NCBI RefSeq assembly: GCF_928392795.1
Contig: NZ_CAKMTJ010000008.1
Coordinates: forward strand, 1-64,000
Length of the DNA: 64,000 nt
Direction: 5' to 3'
From: Rothia nasimurium
GTDB lineage: Bacteria > Actinomycetota > Actinomycetes > Actinomycetales > Micrococcaceae
Each line of letters begins with the position of its first letter. The stretch's first letter is position 1. The notes beneath the pieces were generated by a model. It had not been told where the DNA came from and did not search any database. It saw only the letters and a list, made by a program, of their open reading frames with translations. This document shows, piece by piece, positions 25,655 through 34,851 of this stretch. Made by a program: the position numbers and the translations under genes.

Positions 25655-27685
25655 ATGGAATGGTCTCTCGCCGTATTACCTGCCCTCGTCGCCATCACGG
25701 TGCTTATTGTCCCTGGCTTTCTGATTGCTCTTGCTGCTGGGCAGAAGGGGTTTGACGCATTTGGTATCTCACCCGCTCTTTCAGTGGCAACTGTGGCATT
25801 GAGCGCCATGGTTGCTCCTTTAGTGGGCATAGGTTGGTCTGTATGGGTCCCACTAGTCTTCGCAGTTCTGTTAGCAGTACTTGTCTATGGAGTACTGCGA
25901 GGTGCTCGTTTTCTGGGGGTTGTGGACGTTCCAAGAACGTCACGGCATGAAGCAGAAACGGTATTGCGACCTCAGCGTTGGTGGAGCCGGGGGCAGCTAC
26001 TAGCCTATATTTCGGTTATGCTGGGCGCTCTTCTGCTGGGCCGCAATATCACAAACGCCATTGGGAACGTTAACTGGATTTCTCAGACCTATGATGTTAA
26101 CTTTCACCTCAATGCCATACGGTATATTGCTGATACTGCAAACGGTTCGTCCCTCACCCTAACTTCTATGACTGCTGCTCCAGATGAGGTCTCTTTCTAC
26201 CCGGCAGCCTGGCATGACATTGCCTCTTTAGCGTTTATGCTTTCTGGCGCGGATGTTCCTGTTGTCGCAAACACGATGAGTGTTGTGGTTGGTGCTGTAG
26301 TTTGGCCTATAGCCATCGTGTATCTAGCACGCCACTTACTTGCGGCCTCACATTCCACAATTTTGGCATCTGGCGTGGTTGCTGCAGGCTATGTAGGTTT
26401 TCCTCTGGTCCTGATTGATTTTGGTGTGCTCTACCCCAATAGCCTGGGTGTTGCTTTGATGCCAATTGGTCTAGCTCTGGTGATTCAGCTTTTCCGAGTT
26501 GCTGAGGTGCGTAGACTAGATACTGCTACGGCAGCTGTTCTAGGTGTTGTTGTGGCTCTTGGTATTGCGCTGGCCCACCCCAATGCTTTGATGTCGCTTC
26601 TGGTCATGGTTGTTCCAGTTTTTATTTTCAGGGGCATTTTGATTGGCGTAGAGATGGTAAAATGCCGCACGTCTCTATCGCTTGGACTGGCTCAGATAGT
26701 CGGGGTCGCCGCTGTTCTGGGACTAATTTGGTTCCTTTGGGGGGTTGTGCGCCCGCCTATAACAGCTGGAGGCTGGGAACCCGAGGTAAGTGATTCAACC
26801 GCTATTGGCGAAGTTATTTTGAACAATGCTGTGGGTATTGGCAATCTCTGGGTGCTGTCTATCCTGGCTTTAGTGGGAGCCTACGTCATCGTGCAATCCC
26901 GTCGTACGTTGCTGTGGGTTATCGGTACCTGGGCATATACAGCCTACTTCTATATTGCAGCCCGCTCTATGAGTTGGGAAGACGGCCGGGATTGGGTTAC
27001 AGGCGTCTGGTACCACGACTCATACCGCTTAGTGGTTCTTATTCCCTTAGCCTCTATTCCCTTAGTTCTTGTAGGGTTTGACTTTCTTGCCCGCTACATC
27101 ACGGCTTATATAGAGAAACTCAACTGGAAGCAGTCTGTAGCTCTTGTCGCAGTAACCCCGATGATTTTAGTGGGGGCACTAGGATGGAGTACTCAGACCG
27201 TTCATCGCCTAGAGAACTATGTTTCTTTCATTTTCTGGCGATACGCTCCTGACCTCAAATCTCCCCTCCTCACTCCTGATGAATATAATGTGCTTTACGC
27301 TATCGACCAGTATGTGCCTGAAGACGCGACTATCATTGCTAACCCCTGGACAGGTGCGGGTTTGGCGTATGCGGTATCCGGGCGAAAAGTGACGGGGTAC
27401 CATACGGCACATACGCTTACATATGAGGAAGAAGTTTTAACGAGAGAACTCCCTGACGCTTCGACGGACCCTGAATTTTGTCGGGTGGCATCCGAAGAGA
27501 ATGCTTACTACGCCATCTATTTTGGTGAGGTTGAAATCAACCAGGACATCACAGGCATTCACGCTAAAGAGTACAAAACTTTAGAATATTTGGCCGATGC
27601 AGATGTGATTGATCAGGGTGGAGTTGCTGAAGTGATCTACCGCTCAGGTGGCGCTACTCTATACCGAATTACAGCTTGTGGTTAG
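25655..27685 (+). CDS. DUF6541-type polytopic membrane protein (probable GT-C-like glycan enzyme)
   Basis: 676 residues with some fourteen membrane helices and a C-terminal extracytoplasmic domain of about 150 residues. DUF6541-type features are an N-terminal helix bundle, an early loop with YDVNFHLNAIRYI followed by SFYPAAWHD, and a soluble tail with DATIIANPWTGAGLAYAVSG. Members are linked to actinobacterial cell-envelope glycan loci and may be GT-C glycosyltransferases using lipid-linked sugars, which is not proven. It opens the surface-glycan cluster. GC and codon use are lower than in neighbouring housekeeping genes. ATG 25655 lacks a clear ribosome site. Confidence 0.75.
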   Translation: MEWSLAVLPALVAITVLIVPGFLIALAAGQKGFDAFGISPALSVATVALSAMVAPLVGIGWSVWVPLVFAVLLAVLVYGVLRGARFLGVVDVPRTSRHEAETVLRPQRWWSRGQLLAYISVMLGALLLGRNITNAIGNVNWISQTYDVNFHLNAIRYIADTANGSSLTLTSMTAAPDEVSFYPAAWHDIASLAFMLSGADVPVVANTMSVVVGAVVWPIAIVYLARHLLAASHSTILASGVVAAGYVGFPLVLIDFGVLYPNSLGVALMPIGLALVIQLFRVAEVRRLDTATAAVLGVVVALGIALAHPNALMSLLVMVVPVFIFRGILIGVEMVKCRTSLSLGLAQIVGVAAVLGLIWFLWGVVRPPITAGGWEPEVSDSTAIGEVILNNAVGIGNLWVLSILALVGAYVIVQSRRTLLWVIGTWAYTAYFYIAARSMSWEDGRDWVTGVWYHDSYRLVVLIPLASIPLVLVGFDFLARYITAYIEKLNWKQSVALVAVTPMILVGALGWSTQTVHRLENYVSFIFWRYAPDLKSPLLTPDEYNVLYAIDQYVPEDATIIANPWTGAGLAYAVSGRKVTGYHTAHTLTYEEEVLTRELPDASTDPEFCRVASEENAYYAIYFGEVEINQDITGIHAKEYKTLEYLADADVIDQGGVAEVIYRSGGATLYRITACG

Positions 27686-27808
27686 ATGATTCACTATCAA
27701 AGATGCAACACTTCTTAGCGGGTCTAACCAGGCAACTGTTAGACTAGGTAGGCATATAGCCTTGGGGTTTACCCGTGGGGCACTGTTTGACGAGGAGACA
27801 ATCACTTT

Positions 27809-28552
27809 ATGCCTCAAACACCGGCACCTGACGCAGAACTGCGCACACTCATCATCATGCCAGCGTGGAATGAAGAAGAGGTTATTGGAGGCACTATTAC
27901 GGAGCTCTACCGTATGATGCCTGAGGTTGATTTGTTGGTCGTCAACGATGGGTCGACTGATCGCACTTCAGAGATCGCCCGTCAAGCTGGTGCTTTTGTC
28001 ATCGACCTTCCGTACAATATGGGGATTGGTGGTGCCCTTCGCACAGGCTATAAGTATGCCCGTCGCATGAATTATGACCGGGCGATTCAGGTAGATGCCG
28101 ACGGGCAACACGATCCCAAGGGAATTCGTACTGTGCTAGCTGGTCTAGACGACGGAACCGATATATCAATCGGTTCTCGTTTCGCTAAGGCAACTAACTA
28201 TAAGGTGCGTGGCCCCCGAAAATGGGCTATGGTCGTCCTTGCTTTCCTCTTTACCAGGATTTCTGGGGAGAAATTTACTGATGCAACAAGTGGGTTCCGT
28301 GCTGCTAACCGTAGGGCTATTGAGCAGTACTGTGAACACCTGCCTGCAGAGTATCTGGGAGACTGCATTGATGCTTGCGTTATGGCAATTCGTGCAGGTT
28401 TGAGCGTCAAGCAAGTTCCTGTGGAGATGCGTGAGCGCCAGGCGGGCACTCCTTCATCAAACCCATGGAAATCGGCTATTTATCTCGTCCGTTCTTTCTT
28501 TTCCTTCGCAATGTCAATGACCCGCACTAAGACCATGGTGGGAGGCAAATAA
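27809..28552 (+). CDS. Glycosyltransferase family 2 (polyprenyl-phosphate sugar synthase-like)
   Basis: A 247-residue GT2 enzyme. IIMPAWNEEEVIGGTI is the nucleotide-sugar binding start, LLVVNDGSTDRTSEIA the first Asp region, and QVDADGQHDPKGI the DxD metal site. It lacks membrane helices of its own. The layout resembles dolichol-phosphate mannose synthase-like enzymes, which transfer a sugar to a polyprenyl phosphate carrier. The next gene is the DUF2304 protein often found beside such enzymes. Confidence 0.9.
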   Translation: MPQTPAPDAELRTLIIMPAWNEEEVIGGTITELYRMMPEVDLLVVNDGSTDRTSEIARQAGAFVIDLPYNMGIGGALRTGYKYARRMNYDRAIQVDADGQHDPKGIRTVLAGLDDGTDISIGSRFAKATNYKVRGPRKWAMVVLAFLFTRISGEKFTDATSGFRAANRRAIEQYCEHLPAEYLGDCIDACVMAIRAGLSVKQVPVEMRERQAGTPSSNPWKSAIYLVRSFFSFAMSMTRTKTMVGGK

Positions 28553-28555
28553 AAC

Positions 28556-28951
28556 ATGTCAACAAATTCATATATATTTTTTCTAATATTTGCTGCTGTT
28601 ATTGTCTTGCTGGTCCTTGCTCAGGTGCGGAACCAAAATATGAAGGAAAAATATGCAGCACTTTGGTTAATTGTTTCTGCAATTATCATTGTTCTGGTAA
28701 TTTTCCCGCGGCTGCTTCTTTTCTTTGCAGATTTTATCGGTATTGAGTCCCCAGTTAATCTGCTGTTCCTTCTCTCAATCATCATGCTCATAGGCGTGAG
28801 TCTGCATCTGACCGTTGCCCTGTCTAAAACAGGCGAAGATGTTCGTGTTCTTGCCGAAGAGATTGCGATTTTGAGGGCTCAATTTGACCAGCAACAGATG
28901 CATTCCGAGGCTAAGCAGGATACTCGAGACCGCAGCGCAGATTCTTTCTAG
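28556..28951 (+). CDS. DUF2304 small membrane protein
   Basis: A 131-residue protein with three membrane helices and a charged, coiled C-terminus. The conserved RNQNMKEKYAALWLIVSA segment after the first helix marks DUF2304. It starts 3 bp after the GT2 gene with GGAGG upstream. DUF2304 proteins recur next to polyprenyl-phosphate glycosyltransferases and are thought to anchor or assist them. Confidence 0.88.
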   Translation: MSTNSYIFFLIFAAVIVLLVLAQVRNQNMKEKYAALWLIVSAIIIVLVIFPRLLLFFADFIGIESPVNLLFLLSIIMLIGVSLHLTVALSKTGEDVRVLAEEIAILRAQFDQQQMHSEAKQDTRDRSADSF

Positions 28952-28961
28952 GGACAGTTAA

Positions 28962-30080
28962 ATGAATATCGCCTTCGTTATCAATAACTACCCCCCCAAG
29001 GTTGGTGGCCTTGAGCAGCATGTTTCTGCTCTGTCAGCCGAGCTGCACAGGCTAGGGCATAAGGTCACTATCGTGACCCTCTCAGATACACCCGGTGTGA
29101 GCGTTGAAAACGGTATCAAGGTTTATCGGCTCAAGGAGTACCTCACCGTCGACGGCATCCTCGGTTTCCCATCTCTAGTGGGTCTTACCCGCCTCGCTAA
29201 GGTGCTGAAGCGCGAGAATATCGATGTCATCTCGATTCATACCCGCTTCTTTAGCATGAGCTGGTTTGGGGTTGCCTTAGGCCGAATGATGAAGATTCCC
29301 GTAGTCCATACCGAGCACGGTTCGGGCTTTGTGGTCTCGGAGAAGGCCGTTATTCGCCTAGCAAGTCAGCTGGTAGACCGTACGTTAGGTGTGCTGACAC
29401 TCCGTGCAGCTTCTAAGGTTTTGGGTGTTTCTCAGCCCTCCTGCGATTTTGTTAAAAAGCTTTCAGGCGTAGATGCTGAGGTTTTTTATAACGTTTCTCC
29501 CCTGCCTATGGCTGCCCCTAAAGATGTTGTCTTCCAGCGGAAAAAGCTTGTCTTTTTAGCCCGTGTAGTTGAGGTGAAGGGTTGGCGGGCTTTTCTCGAA
29601 ACTATCCAGCAACTCCATGCAGAAGATACTGAGATTAGCGGTGTAGTGCTGGGCGCTGGGGCTGATTTGGAGAAGGCTAAAGCTTATGCCGCTGAGCTGG
29701 GTATTGCTGACGCAGTAGATTTCAAGGGCTTTGTCGACCACGCAACTGTAGCTCGTGAGCTTCGCGGGGCGACCTTGGTTAACCCCACTGTGGCAGCCGA
29801 AGGGTTCCAAACCACCATCATCGATGCTTACGTTTCACAGGCGGCAATCGTTACCTACGATGTATCGAGCGCCCGGGTGCTTAAGGACGCCGGGGTTCGG
29901 GTTCACATTGTCGGGCAGCAGGGCGTACCCCAGTTGGTAGCAGCCGTACGTGCTGAGCTCGCGCAGGGCCCCCAGGCGTACCCTGTAGAAGACCTCCAGC
30001 GGTGGGGCTGGGCTAGCCAGGGTAAGACCTATGAGCGAATTATTCAGACTTTTAGGCATAAGATTCCCGAGGAGTTGTAG
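28962..30080 (+). CDS. Glycosyltransferase family 4 (GT-B)
   Basis: A 372-residue GT-B enzyme. NYPPKVGGLEQHVSALSAEL is the N-terminal acceptor-side signature of GT4 enzymes, HTEHGSGFV is the usual second motif, and AAEGFQTTIIDAY is the E-x7-E nucleotide-sugar region near the C-terminus. It probably adds a hexose to a lipid-linked surface glycan. Its stop overlaps the next start by one base (TAGTG), so translation is coupled. Confidence 0.92.
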   Translation: MNIAFVINNYPPKVGGLEQHVSALSAELHRLGHKVTIVTLSDTPGVSVENGIKVYRLKEYLTVDGILGFPSLVGLTRLAKVLKRENIDVISIHTRFFSMSWFGVALGRMMKIPVVHTEHGSGFVVSEKAVIRLASQLVDRTLGVLTLRAASKVLGVSQPSCDFVKKLSGVDAEVFYNVSPLPMAAPKDVVFQRKKLVFLARVVEVKGWRAFLETIQQLHAEDTEISGVVLGAGADLEKAKAYAAELGIADAVDFKGFVDHATVARELRGATLVNPTVAAEGFQTTIIDAYVSQAAIVTYDVSSARVLKDAGVRVHIVGQQGVPQLVAAVRAELAQGPQAYPVEDLQRWGWASQGKTYERIIQTFRHKIPEEL

Positions 30081-30928
30081 TGGAAAAGATAGAGGGAACC
30101 CTTGCCGTTATCGTTCGTAGCGGGGAGCTTAATCGGTGGGTAGATGAAGCTATGAAGTCTGCCCTCCAGAGTGACAGTATTGATTTAAAAGTTGTTCTAG
30201 TTCTGAACGGACCTAATATCAGCCTTGATGCTATGCAAATACAGTCTGAGGAAGAACAGTATCCGTGGCTTACTGATAGCAGAGTCTTGGTGTTGCGCTT
30301 TAACCATTATCTGGGGATGAGCGGTTCAATTATTGAAGGTATTAAATATGTCAACACTGAATATATCGCTAATCTCGACGGTGATGATATTGTTCTGCCC
30401 CAGCGTTTTGCAAAACAGCTAGAGTACCTTCAGTCTCACCCAGACTGCGTTCTAGTGGGAGCACGCGCTCGTATAATTGACGAGGACGGTCAGCAAATTG
30501 GTGATTTGAAGTCTGTGGTATCGGATGATGTGCGTAAGAGCCTCTTCTTGTTTAATCCAATCCCTCATTCATCCGTCATGTTCCGTAAATCCGCGTATGA
30601 CAAGATTGGGGGGCATACTCCCGGGCTAGACCAGTGTGAAGACTACGATTTAACCCTAAGAATTGGTACCTTGGGAAAAGTTGCTGTGTTGCCTGACTTC
30701 TTGGTGTTGTACAGAGTCCATACCTCCAATTTAAGCAAGGGTGCTTCGCCTCGAGGCTCTCATGTGGATTGTGTGACTCGTGGCCGCCGCCAGCTAGCGA
30801 AGACTCTTGGCGTCCCCGCTGTTCTGGCATTACCCCCGCACTTGCTGTGGCGCAGTGTCCAGTTTGTGCGGGCGTCCGGGCTTATCCGCCCCCTGCACGA
30901 GTACTTCACCTACTTCAAACGTTCTTAA
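30080..30928 (+). CDS. Glycosyltransferase family 2
   Basis: A 282-residue GT2/GT-A enzyme. It reads DEAMKSALQSDSIDLKVVLV, then IANLDGDDIVLPQRF (DxD), MFRKSAYDKIGGHTPGLDQ and CEDYDLTLRIG (acceptor-side ED). Start is GTG 30080, overlapping the GT4 stop. It is the last plus-strand gene of the glycan block before a terminator shared with the convergent flippase gene. Confidence 0.9.
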   Translation: MEKIEGTLAVIVRSGELNRWVDEAMKSALQSDSIDLKVVLVLNGPNISLDAMQIQSEEEQYPWLTDSRVLVLRFNHYLGMSGSIIEGIKYVNTEYIANLDGDDIVLPQRFAKQLEYLQSHPDCVLVGARARIIDEDGQQIGDLKSVVSDDVRKSLFLFNPIPHSSVMFRKSAYDKIGGHTPGLDQCEDYDLTLRIGTLGKVAVLPDFLVLYRVHTSNLSKGASPRGSHVDCVTRGRRQLAKTLGVPAVLALPPHLLWRSVQFVRASGLIRPLHEYFTYFKRS

Positions 30929-30934
30929 AACATC

Positions 30935-30957
30935 GAGGGGCAGCTCAGCTGCCCCTC
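30935..30957. terminator. Bidirectional terminator between glycosyltransferase and flippase genes
   Basis: GAGGGGCAGCT and AGCTGCCCCTC form a perfect 11-bp stem with a one-base centre, 7 bp after the GT2 stop. T-rich stretches flank it on both sides. Confidence 0.85.
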
Positions 30958-30972
30958 ACGTTGTATGCACTG

Positions 30973-32265
30973 TTAGATGGCTTGTGCGGACGTCTGTGTT
31001 CGGCTCAGTACCTCCATGCCGGCAAGGTGCGCTGCCGCACCGATGACCGGGCTAGCCATCAAGGCCACAATGGTTTTAGTTTCAAGATCTAACGGTAGCA
31101 GCAGACAGCCAAAAGCAACCACAACGGTAACTACCCAGCCTGCAAGGTAGATGCGGTGGGCGCCCATCGCCAGGGCCGCCGTGCCTGACAGTGTTGTCAC
31201 CGCTAGAAGGGCCGCGGCAAAAGTGAGAGCCGCGAGGAAAGCCCCGTCGAGCTGCCCGGCATACTTCTCGTAGATTTCATCGAAAAGCCAGGGACCCAGC
31301 AGATAAGCTGCTCCGGCTCCTACTGCCCCCAGAGCTAGCAAAGCCCCTACAGGTTTAAGCAGGGCAGCGGTAGGGCGCTGGGCATGGGCCAGGAAATAAG
31401 ACACCGCGACACCCTGAAAAGCTTGCAGGGGCATCATGATGGGTGCGCGAGTGATGGAGATACCCAAAATAATCGCGGCCAGAAGTGCATCGGACTCTGT
31501 TTCGGCCTTCGAACTTGTTGCTTCCAAGAAGATAGGAAAGCCTGTAGACATAGCAGCCATAGCTACCGCGGTCCCCACAGCTAAAAGCATGCTCCGGTAC
31601 GCCGCGCCTGGGCGTCCTACCAGACGCAAACGAGTCGCTGAGCGTACCCGGGGTGAGAAAGCCACAAAAATGAGCCAGAGGAAGGCCGTTGCCAAGAAAG
31701 AGAGCTGAAAGGCAAGCAGGCTGCCCCCAACCACAGATACAAGCAGGGTACACAGGAAACAGAAAATACCGCCGGTTGAAATCAACAGGGCATATTCTGT
31801 CCAGGAACGGGTGCCGGCCATCGCCCCAATGCAGTAGACGTGGCAGGCATATACAGCCGTCACCAGGGTAATCAGAAGTACTGTTCTCCAGTCCCCTGCT
31901 GGTAGAACGGTGCCGAGCCACACCGGTGTAAGAGCTGCAAAAATGAGAGCACAGGTGAGACCCACCCAGGTCGCTACCACGAGCGGGTTGTAGGTTCTCT
32001 GACTGGGGACAGAAGCAGAATTACCCTTGCTCAAATGATGGGAGCCGATGAGGCGCGCTGACTCTTGTTGAACCCCCAGCAAAGTCGCGAACACCAAAGA
32101 AGTAAGAGACCAAAAAACCAAAAAATCTTTGTTGTCTTCGACCGTTAAAGATCGGGCAGCTAGCCAGGTCACCAAGAAAGTAGTACCCGCGCTAATAATG
32201 GATGAAGCCGTAATAAAAAGCGACTGGCCGCGACTAATCACAGCTTCGGTATGTTCTTCGCTCAC
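30973..32265 (-). CDS. Polysaccharide flippase-like membrane protein (MOP superfamily)
   Basis: 430 residues with about twelve to fourteen membrane helices and no large soluble domain. The first helix region (TASSIISAGTTFLVTWLAAR) and the overall pattern resemble oligosaccharide flippases of the Wzx type. It should move a lipid-linked oligosaccharide across the membrane. Start is GTG 32263-32265. It faces the glycosyltransferase genes and is divergent from the acyltransferase gene, so it belongs to the same locus functionally though on its own transcript. Confidence 0.75.
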   Translation of the reverse strand: MSEEHTEAVISRGQSLFITASSIISAGTTFLVTWLAARSLTVEDNKDFLVFWSLTSLVFATLLGVQQESARLIGSHHLSKGNSASVPSQRTYNPLVVATWVGLTCALIFAALTPVWLGTVLPAGDWRTVLLITLVTAVYACHVYCIGAMAGTRSWTEYALLISTGGIFCFLCTLLVSVVGGSLLAFQLSFLATAFLWLIFVAFSPRVRSATRLRLVGRPGAAYRSMLLAVGTAVAMAAMSTGFPIFLEATSSKAETESDALLAAIILGISITRAPIMMPLQAFQGVAVSYFLAHAQRPTAALLKPVGALLALGAVGAGAAYLLGPWLFDEIYEKYAGQLDGAFLAALTFAAALLAVTTLSGTAALAMGAHRIYLAGWVVTVVVAFGCLLLPLDLETKTIVALMASPVIGAAAHLAGMEVLSRTQTSAQAI

Positions 32266-32551
32266 GGAATCTCTTCTTCTATGACGATAAGGAAAGTATC
32301 TCTAGCTTATCGGTCTTGCCACTCCGGAGGGCATTCTAGGGCATGCCGTATGATGGTTTTGTGCCACACGCTTTGCACCGTTACCCCTGTACTCTCAATC
32401 GCTGCAATTGCGTCTAAAGAGAAGGCATAGCTTGGAAGAGGAGGTTGCTACCTTACCGGTTAGCGTTTCGGAGACCTAATCGGTGCCTGTGGTAGACTGC
32501 CCAAGTTGCCCAGCCACCGGGTAGCAACCGCACCACAGAGAAGCAGCATAG

Positions 32552-34717
32552 ATGAACCGAACTCGCCACAGACACAAGCCCTTGGGCAGCTTCATTGAGC
32601 AACCCAAATTCAGGCCAGAAGTGCAAGGCCTCCGGTCCCTGGCAGTCCTTCTCGTGGTTATGTACCACGTCTGGTTCGGTAAAGTGTCTGGCGGTGTCGA
32701 TGTCTTCCTCTTCATCTCAGCCTTCCTGCTCTCGCTGTCGTCCTTACGTAAGATTCAGGACGGCAAGCCCCTCAAGGTCGTCAGCTACTGGCTCCACGTC
32801 TTCCAGCGCCTACTGCCGGCGGCTGCAACCGTCATCCTGGCTACCCTGGTCGCCGCCTATTTCGTCATTGCTCCCTCACGCTGGGCATCCCTTTTAGCTG
32901 ACGCCAAAGCAGCGCTCTTCTACTTCCTCAACTGGCGCCTGGCTTTCAACTCGGTGGACTACTACGCCCAAGACGCCACCCTCAAAACCCCCTTCCAGCA
33001 TTTCTGGTCTCTCTCCATGCAGGGCCAAATCTTTATTCTCTGGCCCCTGCTGTTTGCTTTCGTAGCCTTCCTGGTGGGTTATCTGCGTCTGAAGGTTCTC
33101 CCCACCGCCCTATTTGTTTTTGGTACGGTCTTCGTTACCTCTCTTACCTTCTCCATTATCGAGACCTCTACCAACCAGTCCTTTGCCTACTTCGACACCC
33201 GCACCCGCCTCTGGGAGTTCGCAGCCGGCACCCTGCTCGCCATGCTCGTACTAGTCTGGCGAGTGCCGTCCTGGTTGAAGGTACCCATGGGTTGGGTGGG
33301 CGTTATCGGCCTTGTCACCTGCGGTTGGCTCCTGCCTGTTGAGCGTGCCTTCCCCGGTTACCTGGCCCTCTGGCCCCTGCTATCGGGTGCTTTCGTCATC
33401 GCAGCGGGTCAAACTGGCTCCCGCCTGGGCGTAGACCGCCTTCTCTCAGCTAAACCTCTACAGAAGATGGGGGCAATCTCCTACTGCCTCTACCTGGTGC
33501 ACTGGCCCATTCTCATCCTGTACACCACCGCTATTGGGGAGCCTAAAGCTGGCTGGCTTGACGGAACCCTGGTTATTCTCTCCTCTATCGCGGTAGCGTG
33601 GCTCCTGCACAACCTTGTTGAAAAGCCTCTACGAGCCTGGGAAAAGAAACCCAGCCGCCACGCCCTGCGCCACGCAATGCTCAGCGGTACCCCGTGGAGT
33701 CGAAAAAAACAGAATGTCCGGGGCAACTGGAAGCGCCCGGTGGCTGTCATCGCAGTATGTTTTACTCTGGTCGGTGGCTTGGCTGTAGGAGCTACACGAT
33801 GGTTGGATGCACAAATCAACGTGTGGGCGCATAACGCTTCTCTTGCAGGGACTTCCCAATTTCCTGGTGCACTGGCTATAGGTGAGACTAAAAGATACCA
33901 GAACCCTCCAATCCCTGTTATCCGTAATCAAGGGTGGGTCGATACCTCTATCGGTGAACAGTGCAACTCCTACCCCGGTATGGAAAACTCAAGCCTCAAC
34001 AACCCAGAGGCTGAGGAGTACTGCTATGTGATGCAAGCGAAGAGAAGCCCTGATGCACCTACTTTTGTATTTGCAGGTGATTCGCATAGCCAGCAGTCAC
34101 TGCCCTTATTTGAAGAAGTAATCCCTGACGATGCCACGGTGATTCTAATGATTAAACCTTGGTGCCGTTTGACTGTCCCAGAAGAAAGCTACTCAACTGC
34201 GGGACCTGCAGCTGATGCTGCCTGCCAAAACTACAATGCCCGAGCTCTTGAAGAAATTCAACAGTTGAAGCCCACCTATCTTGCAGTAATCTCTACTCGA
34301 CCTCAAGATGGTATCCCTGATGAGCAGCCAGTCAAAGGAATTGATGGTGTAGCAAGTCTTGTAGAATCCTACGGAGGAAAAATCATATCTGTTCGTGATA
34401 ACCCTCGTTTTGTTCAGAATATGTTTGAATGCTCTCAGCGTGAAAATACCTCGAGTTGCAGTGTTCCACGGTCACAGGTATTAGCATCTACGGATCCTGC
34501 CCAGCCCATTTTTGATCGTTTCTCTAACGTCTACGAAGTGGATTTATCAAATTATTTTTGCCCTGAGGGATACTGCGTTCCTGTAATAGGAAATGTGGCA
34601 CTATACATGGATAATAACCACCTCACAGCGCAGTATGGTAAGACCCTTTCGAGCGCAGTGGTACAACAACTTGAAGTCCAGGGCTGGGACCCCTCAGCCG
34701 TCAACCCCACAGGCTAG
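32552..34717 (+). CDS. OafA-like membrane acyltransferase with SGNH domain
   Basis: 721 residues. The N-terminal part is an acyltransferase-3 domain with ten helices: FRPEVQGLRSLAVLLVVMYH (active-site His) and SGGVDVFLFISAFLLS. The extracytoplasmic C-terminal part is an SGNH hydrolase domain with FVFAGDSHSQQSLPLF (nucleophile Ser) and DNNHLTAQYG (catalytic Asp/His). Such proteins O-acetylate surface polysaccharide or peptidoglycan. Codon use changes at about 33860: the SGNH half is AT-richer than the acyltransferase half, suggesting exchange of the outer domain. Confidence 0.92.
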   Translation: MNRTRHRHKPLGSFIEQPKFRPEVQGLRSLAVLLVVMYHVWFGKVSGGVDVFLFISAFLLSLSSLRKIQDGKPLKVVSYWLHVFQRLLPAAATVILATLVAAYFVIAPSRWASLLADAKAALFYFLNWRLAFNSVDYYAQDATLKTPFQHFWSLSMQGQIFILWPLLFAFVAFLVGYLRLKVLPTALFVFGTVFVTSLTFSIIETSTNQSFAYFDTRTRLWEFAAGTLLAMLVLVWRVPSWLKVPMGWVGVIGLVTCGWLLPVERAFPGYLALWPLLSGAFVIAAGQTGSRLGVDRLLSAKPLQKMGAISYCLYLVHWPILILYTTAIGEPKAGWLDGTLVILSSIAVAWLLHNLVEKPLRAWEKKPSRHALRHAMLSGTPWSRKKQNVRGNWKRPVAVIAVCFTLVGGLAVGATRWLDAQINVWAHNASLAGTSQFPGALAIGETKRYQNPPIPVIRNQGWVDTSIGEQCNSYPGMENSSLNNPEAEEYCYVMQAKRSPDAPTFVFAGDSHSQQSLPLFEEVIPDDATVILMIKPWCRLTVPEESYSTAGPAADAACQNYNARALEEIQQLKPTYLAVISTRPQDGIPDEQPVKGIDGVASLVESYGGKIISVRDNPRFVQNMFECSQRENTSSCSVPRSQVLASTDPAQPIFDRFSNVYEVDLSNYFCPEGYCVPVIGNVALYMDNNHLTAQYGKTLSSAVVQQLEVQGWDPSAVNPTG

Positions 34718-34736
34718 CAACCACCATACGGAATAC

Positions 34737-34768
34737 GGGTGCCCCGGCTTTGACCAGCCGGGGCACCC
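34737..34768 (+). terminator. Acyltransferase gene terminator
   Basis: GGGTGCCCCGGCT and AGCCGGGGCACCC form a perfect 13-bp stem with a 6-base loop, 19 bp after the stop. Confidence 0.85.
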
Positions 34769-34851
34769 GCGCATACGCTCAGGGTACTACCGTACGCACA
34801 CACGCCGGGCAGGGCTAGCCGAGCCGGGCGTCCGCACCCCGCAGGAAAACT

